From G963664835 sp963664835 (GTDB lineage: Bacteria; Chloroflexota; UBA6077; FW602-bin22; JBCLEL01), in contig CAXXUG010000022.1 of the NCBI GenBank assembly GCA_963664835.2, positions 77,634 through 141,633 of the forward strand: a stretch of DNA of 64,000 nucleotides, written 5' to 3'. Made by a program: the position numbers and the translations under genes. This document shows positions 43,162 to 52,580 of the stretch, one piece after another; the stretch's first letter is position 1, and each line of letters opens with the position of its first letter. Under the pieces are notes generated by a model, which searched no databases, was not told the origin of the DNA, and saw only the letters and a list, made by a program, of their open reading frames with translations.

Positions 43162-44061
43162 TCAGCCGGCGACGAAATACTCCTCCCCCTGCACCGAATC
43201 TTCGGTCGTCAACAGATCGACCACCCCCGAAAGCTGCTCTCTCGAATAGAAGTGAATTACCAGCCGGCCGGCGTCCCCGCTCCGGTGCAATCTCACCTTG
43301 GTGCCCAACGAAGTGCGCAACATGTCTTCAGTCGCTGCATCCTCGTGGTCTTGTTCCTCGTCAACAGCCTGAGCCTGGTCCTCGGTGAGCCAGGATCGAA
43401 CCAGGCGCTCGGTTTCCCGTACCGACAAGCCGCCGGCCACTACGCGCTCCAATGCCTGCGCCTGGGTGTTGGCGTCCGGCAGTCCCAGTAGAGCCCGGGC
43501 GTGCCCCTCGTCGATCTTCCTCGCCGCGAGCGCGTCCTTGACCGACTGAGGCAAGTTCGCCAGCCGCAGTGTATTAGCGACTGTGGAGCGGCTCTTCCCC
43601 ACCTGCCTCGCCACATCTGCCTGGGTCAGGCCGAACTCGTCTATCAGTTGCCTATAGGCGACCGCAGCCTCCAGGGCATTGAGGTCCTCCCGTTGGATGT
43701 TCTCAACCAGCGCGAGCGACAGGATCTCTGCCGGCGTAACTTCCTTTACCATCACAGGCACCTGCGCAAACCCAGCCTGCCGTGCTGCCCTCCAGCGCCG
43801 TTCTCCCGCGATCAACTGATACAGCGGCCTTCCCTGCTCGTCCAGTCCGACCTGGGTGACCAGCAACGGCTGAAGCACTCCATGCTCCCGAATCGACGCA
43901 GCCAACTCCTCGGCAGATGCCGGGTCATGAGCGCTCCTTGGCTGGTGCGGATTCCCGACCACCTGGTCGACGCCGACCTCGACGATCCCGCTCGGTCCGC
44001 CCTCCGTTCGCAATAGCGCTCCAAGACCTCGACCCAGTCCCCGTTTCGCCGGCCGGCTCAT
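43162..44061 (-). CDS. parB: Chromosome partitioning protein ParB
   Basis: 299 residues from ATG 44061 with GGAGG 6 nt upstream. It begins MSRPAKRGLGRGLGALL, with a ParA-stimulating basic patch. The CTPase/N-domain has VDQVVGNPHQPRS, LLVTQVG, and LIAGERRWRAARQAG (the GERRxRA box). The HTH reads FGLTQADVARQVGKSRSTVA. A C-terminal dimerisation region ends the protein. parA is not upstream; the neighbour on that side is a divergent dehydrogenase gene. A parS site lies just downstream. Confidence 0.96.
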   Translation of the reverse strand: MSRPAKRGLGRGLGALLRTEGGPSGIVEVGVDQVVGNPHQPRSAHDPASAEELAASIREHGVLQPLLVTQVGLDEQGRPLYQLIAGERRWRAARQAGFAQVPVMVKEVTPAEILSLALVENIQREDLNALEAAVAYRQLIDEFGLTQADVARQVGKSRSTVANTLRLANLPQSVKDALAARKIDEGHARALLGLPDANTQAQALERVVAGGLSVRETERLVRSWLTEDQAQAVDEEQDHEDAATEDMLRTSLGTKVRLHRSGDAGRLVIHFYSREQLSGVVDLLTTEDSVQGEEYFVAG

Positions 44062-44290
44062 TGTCACCTCCACGTATCCGTTGCTTCCAGGTGGGCTCTC
44101 CACCTAGTATATCTTTCCCCTCCGGGATCGGGCCAACTGAACTGTTGCCCCAAAATCCTGGCATCGCCCTGATTACCTGGCTGCCGACGCATTGCTGCGT
44201 GGAAATCTGTCAAATCAGATAATATGAGACTGAAACGTTTCTCAGATCAATCCGGCGCGACCATACGCATATGAAGATCGGAGGGCACAC

Positions 44291-45172
44291 TTGAAGATTG
44301 GGTTTATTGGAATCGGCAAGATGGGCGAACCGATGTGCAGAAATATCTTGAAAGCCGGGCACTCTCTCGTAGTCGCAAACCGCAGCCAGCCCGCTCTAGA
44401 CCGAATCGCGGGGGAGGGCGCGACTGTGGCGCGCACGCCGGCCGAGTTGACAGCACAATCCGAGTTCATCATGACCTGTGTGACAGATCCGGCTAGCGTT
44501 GACCAGGTGTACGAAGGCGCCGACGGAATTGTCTCGGCAATCCAGCCCGGTCAGATCGCAATCGACCATACCACCGTCGGTCCCGGCACCAGCCGGCGCC
44601 TCCACGCGGCCATCACGGCCAAGGGCGCTGGGTTCATTGATGCCCCAATCAGCGGCGGCACCGCCGGCGCTGAGTCCGGAACCCTCACCGTCATGTGTGG
44701 TGGCGATGAAGCCGTGTTCGAACAGGCCAAACCGGCATTGGAGTCGATCGGCGAAAACATATACCTCGCCGGCCCATCCGGTAGCGGCGCCGTCATAAAG
44801 CTCGTGAACCAGTTGCTGGTCGGTATTCACGTCGCCGCCTCTGCCGAAGCCGTGGTTATGGGCGCAAAGGCAGGCGCGGACCCGAATGTAATCCTCGAGA
44901 TCATCGGTAACAGCTTCGGTGGCAGTGCGATGCTGAAGCGGTCCATACCCCTCGCCCTCGACCGCAAGTTCGAAGCCGGCACACCGGTTAGTTTGGTCCT
45001 GAGAGACCTTGGCACAATCGGGCAGATGTGCTCCGAAGTTGGCGCGAGAATGACTCTCGGCAAAGTCGCCGAATCCCTGTTCAACGAGGCCCACATCGCC
45101 GGCCTTACCGAGAATGACATGGTGTCGGTATTCAAAGTGTTCGAGTCCTCCTCGGGGATCGAAGTAGGTTGA
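44291..45172 (+). CDS. Beta-hydroxyacid dehydrogenase (3-hydroxyisobutyrate/tartronate semialdehyde reductase family)
   Basis: 293 residues from TTG with GGAGG upstream. NAD-binding KIGFIGIGKMGEPMCRNILK, substrate loop FIDAPISGGTAGAESGTLTV, catalytic Lys region GAVIKLVNQLLV and C-terminal all-alpha domain are all present. It reduces or oxidises small beta-hydroxyacids with NAD(P). It starts a same-strand group with a DUF2007-like gene 21 bp on. Confidence 0.92.
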   Translation: MKIGFIGIGKMGEPMCRNILKAGHSLVVANRSQPALDRIAGEGATVARTPAELTAQSEFIMTCVTDPASVDQVYEGADGIVSAIQPGQIAIDHTTVGPGTSRRLHAAITAKGAGFIDAPISGGTAGAESGTLTVMCGGDEAVFEQAKPALESIGENIYLAGPSGSGAVIKLVNQLLVGIHVAASAEAVVMGAKAGADPNVILEIIGNSFGGSAMLKRSIPLALDRKFEAGTPVSLVLRDLGTIGQMCSEVGARMTLGKVAESLFNEAHIAGLTENDMVSVFKVFESSSGIEVG

Positions 45173-45193
45173 ACAGAGCCCGGCGCCATCCTG

Positions 45194-45478
45194 ATGGGTA
45201 CTACATTGCCGCCAGGTGACGAAAGCACAGGCCAAAAGCTCGTACCCTTGGCTACCGCGCCCAACCAGATAGTTGCCGAGCTGTGGATCAGCGCGCTTCG
45301 AGATGACGGTGTGTCGGCGCTGATGGACGCTCGCGACGCGGTCTCGTTTCTGGGCGTCTCCAACCGGCCCGTGCGGGTGCTGGTCCAGCAAGCCAGGCTT
45401 GCCGAGGCAACCGCAATCCTGAATGATTTGCCAGCCGGCGACGACGTCGAAGAGCCTGAGACTACCCTGGGCGACTGA
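45194..45478 (+). CDS. DUF2007-like small protein
   Basis: 94 residues. NQIVAELWISALRDDGVSAL, then VRVLVQQARLAEATAILNDL, is the DUF2007 'putative signal-transducing' pattern. It is cytoplasmic and its role is unknown. It probably shares the transcript of the preceding dehydrogenase. Confidence 0.65.
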   Translation: MGTTLPPGDESTGQKLVPLATAPNQIVAELWISALRDDGVSALMDARDAVSFLGVSNRPVRVLVQQARLAEATAILNDLPAGDDVEEPETTLGD

Positions 45479-45565
45479 TTGATGCCGGATAGTCACTTGA
45501 TCCCCGACAAATCTCTGTCCATCTTTAGACCCAGCATCAAGTGCGCCTCAACGGAGTTGTTCTAG

Positions 45566-46576
45566 TTGACGGGAGAGCACCAAAAAACGGTCGAGTTGCC
45601 GGTCGTTTCTCGCGCGACCTCACGCTGGCTCAGCGAAGACACCGAAGTGGAGATAGTCGCCGAGTTTGCATACGAGATTCCCGATTTTGGCTCCGACTGG
45701 ACCACGATCTCCACCTCGATCGATCAATTCGGTCAACTCGTCCTACTGCTACTCGATGGAGAACCCGACTACGTGCTGTCCGCCGGTCCCCAGGGGACGA
45801 TACCCAAGCTTCGAAGCGGCCGGCAAAATCGATTCCAAGTAGTTCAGATAGGGTCCGAGGGCGTCGTCAGAATCGACCTGCCGCCGACCTACGAAAACTT
45901 CCACTTCGCTCAACCCTTGTCACAGGGACGTTGGATTGCGGTGCGGGGACGCTGCGAGGGCGTGCACGACGCGAATGCCCACATATTCGATATGCAGGCG
46001 GAAAGAATCAGTTCCTTCCATGTTGGCGATGGGGTAAACGACGTCTGTGTATCCCCTGACGACACCATCTGGATCAGCTACTTTGACGAGGGTATCTACG
46101 GCCCAACCGAGTTGGCCCAAGAGGGATTGGTCGCGATGAAGACAGATGGCCAGGTCGTCTTCCGCTTCACTGATTGCCTGACCGTGGGTGGGATCAATCG
46201 AATCGCGGACTGTACCGCGATCAACGTGGCCGAAGATGGGGCTGTCTGGGTCTATTACTACACCGACTTTCCATTGGTAAACCTGCGCGATCCCAAGCTG
46301 GTTCGGGCCTGGGGAGAGTTGCCTGTGGAGTTTGCCGAAGCGTTTGCTGTCGAAAACCTGAAGGCGCTCTTCACCGGCGGCTACGAGAATCGAGAGCTGC
46401 TCCATCTCCTTGACTTGGAGCGCCACCGTCACTGGCCGGCGGGAGTGGTTGATGAAGGCGGCCAACCGCTGCCGTTCGAAGCCTGCCTCGGGCGCGGCGC
46501 TCTGCTCTATCTGCTGAACGGCCGCCGTCTATATACTGTTGATTGTCGGAATCTGACCTTGGCTCAGCAGCCTTAA
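45566..46576 (+). CDS. Hypothetical protein, beta-propeller-like
   Basis: 336 residues from TTG, with GGAG about 9 nt upstream. No signal peptide. Several WD/NHL-like blades are suggested by repeated aromatic-Asp strands (VNDVCVSPDDTIWISYFDEG, CTAINVAEDGAVWVYYYTDF). The family is not recognised. It lies 48 bp before an esterase-like gene on the same strand. Confidence 0.55.
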   Translation: MTGEHQKTVELPVVSRATSRWLSEDTEVEIVAEFAYEIPDFGSDWTTISTSIDQFGQLVLLLLDGEPDYVLSAGPQGTIPKLRSGRQNRFQVVQIGSEGVVRIDLPPTYENFHFAQPLSQGRWIAVRGRCEGVHDANAHIFDMQAERISSFHVGDGVNDVCVSPDDTIWISYFDEGIYGPTELAQEGLVAMKTDGQVVFRFTDCLTVGGINRIADCTAINVAEDGAVWVYYYTDFPLVNLRDPKLVRAWGELPVEFAEAFAVENLKALFTGGYENRELLHLLDLERHRHWPAGVVDEGGQPLPFEACLGRGALLYLLNGRRLYTVDCRNLTLAQQP

Positions 46577-46624
46577 GAAATTCGTCCATCCTGGTAAGGA
46601 CGCCGGATCAACTAGGAGGCAGTA

Positions 46625-47785
46625 TTGCTCACCGCCATTCTCGCTCACCCGATTCGATTCGGTGTGATTCTGGTTTTCCTGACCATAGTTGTCTATTTTG
46701 TCGCCGGCCCAGGCAACCTGGCGCTCCGGACGGCTCTCCTCGTCCCCCACATTTTTCCTTCGGCGCCCGCCCGACCCTTGGCTTGGTTTACTCCCGCGCC
46801 AGTGGTCGAAACCGTCGAAATCAAATGGGCGACCGGCTCCGCTCTGGCAGACCTCTATCGCCCCAATGACGGCAATGTCCACGGCGCGATGATCATCTAT
46901 CTGGGCGTCCTGCCGGCCGGACGGGACGATCCACGATTGGTCCGGTTGGGAGACGGGTTCGCTCGAATTGGCATAGTCACCCTCATTCCCGAGTCCCCGA
47001 GCCTCAAGGCCGGCAAGATCAGCGAAGAAGAGGTCGAGGAGCTTATCGCCGCATTCGATCTCCTCAGCGAGCTGGAGTACGTCGATCCCGATCGCGTCGG
47101 CGTTGCCGGGTTCTGCATCGGCGCCTCCATGGCAATGCTCGCTGCCCAGGACGAGCGTATCCGTGATCGCATAGCCTTTATCAACAACTTCGACGGTTAC
47201 CTGAACATGGAAGAGTACGTACTATCCATCGCTACTCGGTCCATCAAGCCGGAACCCGCCTCGGCCGGCGAGGAGCGCGCCCCCTGGGAGCCGGCTCCCA
47301 ACGTTACCCGCATTCTGGTCGACCACCTTGTCGCTACGCTTGCCACGGAACAGGACCGCGAGTTGACGCTGAGCTTGCTCGACGCCGGCTCCGCCACTCC
47401 GGAGCAGGTCTCCAAGCTGTCGCCAAATGCGCAGTCCATCCTGAAAATAATGTGGGCCGAGGATGCCGTCGAGGCTCAAAAGATCTTGTCCGAACTGCCT
47501 CCCGAGGCACGCGACTTGATGGAGCGACTATCCCCCGATACCAATCTCGATCGGCTCACCACCAAGATGTTCATCATGCACGACCGCAACGACACCACAG
47601 TCCCATACGTCGAGTCACGCCGTTTGGCCCGGGCGCTTGACGAGATGGGCCGGCCGTCGGTTTATACTGAGTTCGATCTCTTTAAGCATGTGGACCCCGT
47701 CCAGCCGCTCGAGCCCACCAAGATGGCTGGTGAGATCGGCCGTCTCTTTTGGCACATATATTCATTCCTTGGGGTCATTGCCTAG
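46625..47785 (+). CDS. Membrane-anchored dienelactone-hydrolase-like protein
   Basis: 386 residues from TTG with GGAGG 6 nt upstream. One N-terminal helix (FGVILVFLTIVVYFVAG) anchors an alpha/beta hydrolase. The nucleophile elbow is VGVAGFCIGASMA, with Cys as in dienelactone hydrolases. The Asp is in FIMHDRNDTTVP and the His in FKHVDP. The cap region is unusually long (about 215-310). The substrate is unknown; it is outside or at the membrane. Confidence 0.78.
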   Translation: MLTAILAHPIRFGVILVFLTIVVYFVAGPGNLALRTALLVPHIFPSAPARPLAWFTPAPVVETVEIKWATGSALADLYRPNDGNVHGAMIIYLGVLPAGRDDPRLVRLGDGFARIGIVTLIPESPSLKAGKISEEEVEELIAAFDLLSELEYVDPDRVGVAGFCIGASMAMLAAQDERIRDRIAFINNFDGYLNMEEYVLSIATRSIKPEPASAGEERAPWEPAPNVTRILVDHLVATLATEQDRELTLSLLDAGSATPEQVSKLSPNAQSILKIMWAEDAVEAQKILSELPPEARDLMERLSPDTNLDRLTTKMFIMHDRNDTTVPYVESRRLARALDEMGRPSVYTEFDLFKHVDPVQPLEPTKMAGEIGRLFWHIYSFLGVIA

Positions 47786-47804
47786 TGCCCCACGTACGAA
47801 AATG

Positions 47805-48215
47805 GACACTACCCGTCGCGCCCAACGCCTATTTCGTCATTCCAGCCCCTCACTTCGTCTTTGGTACGAAAATGACTGTTCCCGCACTCCAGAATGGTGA
47901 GTCCGGCGAAGGCCGGAATCCAGGAGGGGCGGGGATGGGAAATGTAGCGCGGGGGCTTGTCCCCCGCTCCCAGCGGTCCGGCATGAAAGCCTGGTCCCGA
48001 GCCACCGTTCAGAAGACCCGCCAACCGGTGCCCCGATTTTCATCCCTTGGTGCGCCGGCTCCGGCGCGCATGAGGGATGGGTGCGAATATGACAATCCCC
48101 ACCATGCATCGTGACTTCGAGGCCCGCAACTCCCCACACTCGTCATTTCTGCGCAGGCGGGAATCCAGGGGTGGCGGTGATGGGACATTTAGCGCGGGGG
48201 CTTGTCCCCCGTTCC
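47805..48215 (+). repeat. Cluster of palindromic repeats
   Basis: Two GTAGCGCGGGGG/TTTAGCGCGGGGG hairpin units (47943, 48189), 'tttggtacgaaaatg', and the 'ttggtgcgccggctccggcgcg' hairpin. No gene. 48216-48360 has nothing else recognisable. Confidence 0.7.
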
Positions 48216-48369
48216 CCACGGGGCCGGAGGAAAGGCCGTCAACCAATGCCGTGAATCCTTCGCCCCCTTCTTCATCGCGCTCATGCGCCCTTCGCAACAC
48301 CCCGACGAACCCCGGCAAGACGTGTAACGACTTACGAAAACCCGGCCTATCTCTTTTCTGGAGTGAACG

Positions 48370-49473
48370 ATGTATCCCTACACCAGCGTGATTGGTCTGC
48401 CCAAGGAAGCACTCGATACCCCTGCCTTGTTGGTCGACCTGGAGAAGATGGAGCGCAACATCGCCAGAATGGCCTCCACGATGCGCGAAAACGGAGTCAA
48501 CTGGCGCCCGCACGTGAAATGCCCCAAAGTTCCGGCGATCGCCCATCGCCTGCTTGACGCCGGCGCCATCGGCGTAACCTGCGCCAAGCTGGGTGAGGCC
48601 GAGGTGATGGCCGCCTCCGGCATCAGGAACATTCTCATCGCCAATCAGGTGGTCGGTCCCACGAAGATCAGCCGGCTGGTCAACCTGCTCCCCAGCGCTG
48701 ACGTGATTGTCGCCGTGGATAACGCGGAGAATGTAGCGGCACTCGACGCGGCGGCCCGCGCGAAAGGCGTCCGGCTGAACGTCGTAATCGAGGTGAACAC
48801 CGGTATGGACCGGGCCGGCGTCGAGCCGGGCCAGCCTGTGCTCGATCTGGCGTCCGCAATCTCTGACTCAGAGGCGCTACATCTCGCCGGCGTGATGGCC
48901 TGGGAGGCCCATACCATCCGCATCGCCGATCCTGTCGAGAAGGAGCGCAAGGTCGCCGAAGCGGTCAAAACGCTGGTAGATTGCGCGGATCAATGCCGGA
49001 ATCAGGGAATGCCGGCCGAAATCGTCAGCTGCGGAGGCACGGGCACCTATCTCTACAGCTCCAAGCAAGCCGGAGCGACCGAGATCCAGGCCGGCGGCGG
49101 CATCTTCGGCGACGTAGTCTACAAGACCCACATGGGCGTAGACCACGAGTACGCGATGACCGTGCTGGCCACGGTCACCAGCCGGCCGAACCCCACCCGC
49201 ATCATCTGCGACAACGGCAAGAAAACCATGAGCAGTGACGCGGCGGCCCCTTTGCCTCTAGGGGTTCCCAACGTCAGTTCAATCGACCTCAGCGCCGAGC
49301 ACGCCAGGATAGTATTAGACCAGCCAAGCGAGACCCCCCGGCTGGGCGACACCATAGAGTTCGTCGTCGGCTACAGCGACACGACCGTGATGCTCCACGA
49401 CGAGATATTCGGCATTCGCGACGGCAAAGTAGAGGTCGTCTGGCCAATTCTGGGCAGAGGCAAGCTCCGGTAG
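48370..49473 (+). CDS. DSD1/D-threonine-aldolase-like PLP enzyme
   Basis: 367 residues from ATG with GGAG 8 nt upstream. Alanine-racemase-like PLP barrel: TPALLVDLEKMERNIARMAS, Schiff-base Lys in WRPHVKCPK, VVIEVNTGMDRAGVEPG, and VSCGGTGTY. The C-terminal domain carries DTTVMLHDEIFGIRDGKVE. In D-threonine aldolases and D-serine dehydratases a metal is held by His and Cys of an NHxCxxVNLH motif; here that segment is GYSDTTVMLH, so both ligands differ. It acts on a D-amino acid or a beta-hydroxy amino acid; the specificity is open. Confidence 0.85.
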   Translation: MYPYTSVIGLPKEALDTPALLVDLEKMERNIARMASTMRENGVNWRPHVKCPKVPAIAHRLLDAGAIGVTCAKLGEAEVMAASGIRNILIANQVVGPTKISRLVNLLPSADVIVAVDNAENVAALDAAARAKGVRLNVVIEVNTGMDRAGVEPGQPVLDLASAISDSEALHLAGVMAWEAHTIRIADPVEKERKVAEAVKTLVDCADQCRNQGMPAEIVSCGGTGTYLYSSKQAGATEIQAGGGIFGDVVYKTHMGVDHEYAMTVLATVTSRPNPTRIICDNGKKTMSSDAAAPLPLGVPNVSSIDLSAEHARIVLDQPSETPRLGDTIEFVVGYSDTTVMLHDEIFGIRDGKVEVVWPILGRGKLR

Positions 49474-49494
49474 CCGGCCAAGCGGGCCCCATTC

Positions 49495-50045
49495 GTCCTT
49501 AATACGAAAAATGACGTCACCCGTCTTGGAACCTGAATCCGAAAAACCACCGATCCTCCCTATCGTCATTACCGCGAAGGCGGGAATCCAGGACGGTAGG
49601 TGGGGGTGTCACCAAGTTTCATTCCTTGGTGCGCTGGCGCAAGCCGGGATGGGCGATTGGTACGAAAATGGTTGTTCGTGGCCTCGAGAGTGCCCGAATA
49701 CCGCGGCTCACGCACTCGTCCTTCCGGCCTCCCATCCGCCATGTCGGCCCATCCTTTCGTCATTCCAGCGAAAGCTGGAATCCAGAGGGGCGGGGAGGGG
49801 AAATGTAGCGCGGAGGCTCGTCCTCCGCTCCCGGCGGGCCGCTAACCAACCCTACCTCCGAGCCGCCGCAAAGAAGACCCGCCAACCACCACACCAAATT
49901 TCGTTGCTTGGTGTACCGGCATCTCCGTAGGGGCGATTCGCGAATCCATTCGCTCCAACCTAACTTCGTACGGTCGGCCATGAGGAAGGGGCCAATGTAG
50001 GGCGGGGGCTTGTCCCCCGCCTGGGGCGGCCGGCGGTTCGTGAGA
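49495..50045 (+). repeat. Cluster of palindromic repeats
   Basis: Several units: ATTACCGCGAAGGCGGGAAT, 'ttggtgcgctggcgcaagccgg', 'attggtacgaaaatgg', GTAGCGCGGAGG-CTCG-TCCTCCGC (49804) and GTAGGGCGGGGG-CTTG-TCCCCCGCC (49997). No gene is credible. Confidence 0.7.
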
Positions 50046-50204
50046 TGCAGGCGTTGTGTTGGCCGGCAGGTGTTCGTCGCCGGCGCGTTTCGTTGGTGGG
50101 TGGGAAGTTTATCGCTGCTACGCCTCTGGATTTCCCTCGTTGGTTTACCTCATGCGCCCCCAATTGCGCCACATTGTCGGACGTGAGGAAGGTGAGATAT
50201 ACAT

Positions 50205-50293
50205 TGGCCCTCATTCGCACCCCTCGATACGCTAACCGCAAATGCTCCAGACGCACCGCAAACACCCTGAAACCCAATTAGTTGGAGCAGATG
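50205..50293 (+). mobile_element. Relic of the IS4-type element (transposase C-terminus and end)
   Basis: It encodes LALIRTPRYANRKCSRRTAN and LKPN*, matching the C-terminus of the transposase at 25380 (TLIRTPRYANRRC...NILKSN), and ends with the same terminal repeat CAATTAGTTGGAGCAGATG (50275-50293). The rest of the element is gone. Confidence 0.85.
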
Positions 50294-50394
50294 TTCGCGA
50301 ATCGCCCTGCGCCCCTGCGAACCCATGCTGCCTCTGAGGGAGTGATCTGTATGCTGCGATGATCCGGCGGCTTCCGCGAATTGTGGGAGGCGGG

Positions 50395-50470
50395 AACGAC
50401 AAGATGTAGCGCGGTCGAAGGCTACGCGAGGCGAGCGGCTGGTCCCCCGCTCGGTGGGGAGGCGCGGCCC
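50395..50470 (+). repeat. Palindromic repeat unit, GTCGAAGGCTACGCGA variant
   Basis: GTAGCGCGGTCGAAGGCTACGCGAGG then GGTCCCCCGCTC. The same extended variant occurs at 5851, 42961 and 63344. Confidence 0.65.
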
Positions 50471-50560
50471 GGCGGAATCGACCTTGCCTTTCCGCTGTAC
50501 CGGCTCACTACTCCCGCATTCCACACCTTGCTTCGCCGCCGGCAACCCCTCGCGGGACTC

Positions 50561-51700
50561 CTACTGGTCCACCACCGACCCATCCAGGTGCAGCCTGGTC
50601 TGGACCTCCCGTGGTTTGTAAGGCCACCGTTCCGCCGCGTCTTCAGCCAACGCGATACCGATACCCGGCGACTCCGGAATCACGATGAATCCCCCTTCGA
50701 CTCGCAGCGGACTATCGACGATCTCACTCTTCGGAGGCTCGTTCTCCCCTTCCGGCAGCTCCTGCAGCGCGAAGTTGGGAATACACGCCGCAATCTGCGT
50801 GCAGGCCGCCGTGCTCACTGGACTCAGAGGATTGTGCGGCACCACGCCGACGTGGTTGGCCTCGGCCAGGGCCGCTATCTTCTTTGCGCCTGTGATTCCT
50901 CCACACATGCAAACGTCCGGCCGGACATACTGTACCGCGCCGCGCCTCAGCAGCATCTCGAACTCGTAGATCGTGTGTAAGCGTTCGCCGGTAGCGATCG
51001 GGATACTGATGTTTTCGGCCACCAGTCCCATCGCGTCGAAGTTGTCCGGCAGTATCGGGTCCTCGTAGAAGAACGGCCGGTATTCCTCTATCCCTCGGGC
51101 CAGGACAATCGCCTCCGCCGGCGTCAGTCGCCGGTGAATCTCGATGCAAAGATCGACCTCGTCTCCCACCGCCTCCCGGTATTGCCTCACCGTGTCGATC
51201 GCGTCATTCATCTTGCTCGCATGCGTCTTGAAGTACGGTAGCTCCGGCGACTCGTCCAGGAACGGAGTCAGGTGTCCCACCGCCGTGAATCCCATCTCTT
51301 TCGCTCTGACGCAGCCGGTCACCAGTTCCTCCGTCGTGCTGCCGAACACGTGGTAATACACCCTCGCACGATCGCGAGTCATGCCGCCGAGTAGCTGGTA
51401 AACCGGAACCCCAAGGTGCTTGCCGGCGATGTCCCAAAGCGCGATGTCGATAGCGCTCAGCGCCCCCATAATCGCCGCGCCTCGAAAGTGGCTCCAACGG
51501 TACAGGTACTGCCAGTGATGCTCGATCCGAAGCGGGTCTTGTCCTATCAGGTACCTCTTGAACGTCTCCACCGCGGCGGCGGACGCTTCCAGAAACCCCC
51601 ACGCGCCGGATTCGCCCAGACCCGTGAGGCCGGCATCCGTGTGTACCTCCACAAACATGTATCTATCAACCGGAATTGTCTCTATCGCTGTGATCTTCAT
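50561..51700 (-). CDS. Mandelate racemase/muconate lactonizing family dehydratase (galactonate-dehydratase-like)
   Basis: 379 residues from ATG 51700 with GGAG about 9 nt upstream. The enolase-superfamily barrel is complete. Metal ligands are the Glu in LCIEIHRR (the E-x-H pair), the Glu in FYEDPILPDN and the Glu in IATGERL; VVPHNPLSPVST supplies the His base. DgoD-like sugar-acid dehydratases use D-x-H here, so the E-x-H variant suggests another sugar acid. It dehydrates an aldonate-type acid in sugar breakdown. It is a single gene. Confidence 0.88.
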   Translation of the reverse strand: MKITAIETIPVDRYMFVEVHTDAGLTGLGESGAWGFLEASAAAVETFKRYLIGQDPLRIEHHWQYLYRWSHFRGAAIMGALSAIDIALWDIAGKHLGVPVYQLLGGMTRDRARVYYHVFGSTTEELVTGCVRAKEMGFTAVGHLTPFLDESPELPYFKTHASKMNDAIDTVRQYREAVGDEVDLCIEIHRRLTPAEAIVLARGIEEYRPFFYEDPILPDNFDAMGLVAENISIPIATGERLHTIYEFEMLLRRGAVQYVRPDVCMCGGITGAKKIAALAEANHVGVVPHNPLSPVSTAACTQIAACIPNFALQELPEGENEPPKSEIVDSPLRVEGGFIVIPESPGIGIALAEDAAERWPYKPREVQTRLHLDGSVVDQ

Positions 51701-51924
51701 AACGTCATGCTCCGGCACAAGGTTCGGAATCCCTTCGAATGTTGGGCATTATAGCCATGGCGTGGGAAATTGAAATGGCGAAACTGAGTCCTTGCCCTCA
51801 GCGTGGGAATCCGCGAATTCCTAGCGTGAACAATAATTCGGCCCCTCGACTATTGCGGAGATCGATCATTACAGCGTAACTGGAAGGAAAATGGAAGGGA
51901 CCCGTAGTACCGAAAACCGGACTC

Positions 51925-52125
51925 ATCATTGGTACGAAATTGGCCGGACTTGATAAATTCCTCTAACTGGGACTTCGTTTTCAGCCGGAAGAGGACATTG
52001 TAGGGCTGGGGCTTGTCCCCAGCCGCAGGCAGGTCAGTAGCCGAGCCTAGTTCCGAGCCACCGTAGAGAAGTCCGGCCAACCAGCACACGCTTTTTCATT
52101 CCTTGGCGTGCCGGCGCATATCCGA
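51925..52125 (+). repeat. Dispersed composite palindromic repeat, near copy of 157-352
   Basis: The same order of blocks as at 157-382, with 'ctctaactgggacttcgttt' and 'cagccgcaggcaggtcagta' identical. Nothing else is seen in 51720-52220. Confidence 0.75.
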
Positions 52126-52224
52126 ATCCGACCATCGGATCTCTAGTTTGGGACAAGAAGATCCGTAAGAGAAATGGGACGGCCCACCCGCGCTACCGCA
52201 ATAAAGCAAAAAATGCAAAACAAA

Positions 52225-52258
52225 AAGCGGCCGGCGGACCCACGTCCACCGGCCGCTT
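52225..52258 (-). terminator. Terminator of the molybdenum hydroxylase operon
   Basis: AAGCGGCCGG/CCGGCCGCTT, a 10-bp stem with an inner GAC/GTC, followed on the minus strand by a T-rich tract. It lies 29 bp after the last gene. Confidence 0.88.
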
Positions 52259-52287
52259 ATCGACACTCCTGTCTAGCTACCCGGCCG

Positions 52288-52572
52288 TCACGGGTCCGGC
52301 TGGCTCCCGCACCCTCCGCCTATAGCCGGCAGAAAGTGGATCTCGTTCTCCTCCGAGACCCTTTGAAGTAACCCCAGCCTGCTAACTTCACCGTCGACGA
52401 TTACCGCCATTCCGGGAATGATGCGGTCGTTGTCGACTAGCCGGGCCTTCATCCCAGGATAGGAGGCGTCCAGGTTGTTGATTATCTGCCTTACCGTACG
52501 ACCTTCCACCACGACGCGCTCCTGACCTCCGGTCAGCTCACGCATCAGCGATGGAACGAAAACTGTCGGCAC
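52288..52572 (-). CDS. MoaD/ThiS-like sulfur carrier with C-terminal extension
   Basis: 94 residues, beta-grasp fold: VFVPSLMRELTGGQERVVVE, VRQIINNLDASYPGMKARLV, IVDGEVSRLGLLQRVSEENE and IHFLPAIGGGCG. MoaD proteins end at Gly-Gly, which is thiocarboxylated. Here seven residues (CGSQPDP) follow GGG, so activation would need trimming. It is the last gene of the molybdenum hydroxylase operon, 8 bp after the large subunit. A role in cofactor sulfuration or supply is likely but unproven. Confidence 0.8.
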   Translation of the reverse strand: MPTVFVPSLMRELTGGQERVVVEGRTVRQIINNLDASYPGMKARLVDNDRIIPGMAVIVDGEVSRLGLLQRVSEENEIHFLPAIGGGCGSQPDP

Positions 52573-52580
52573 GGCCCTGC

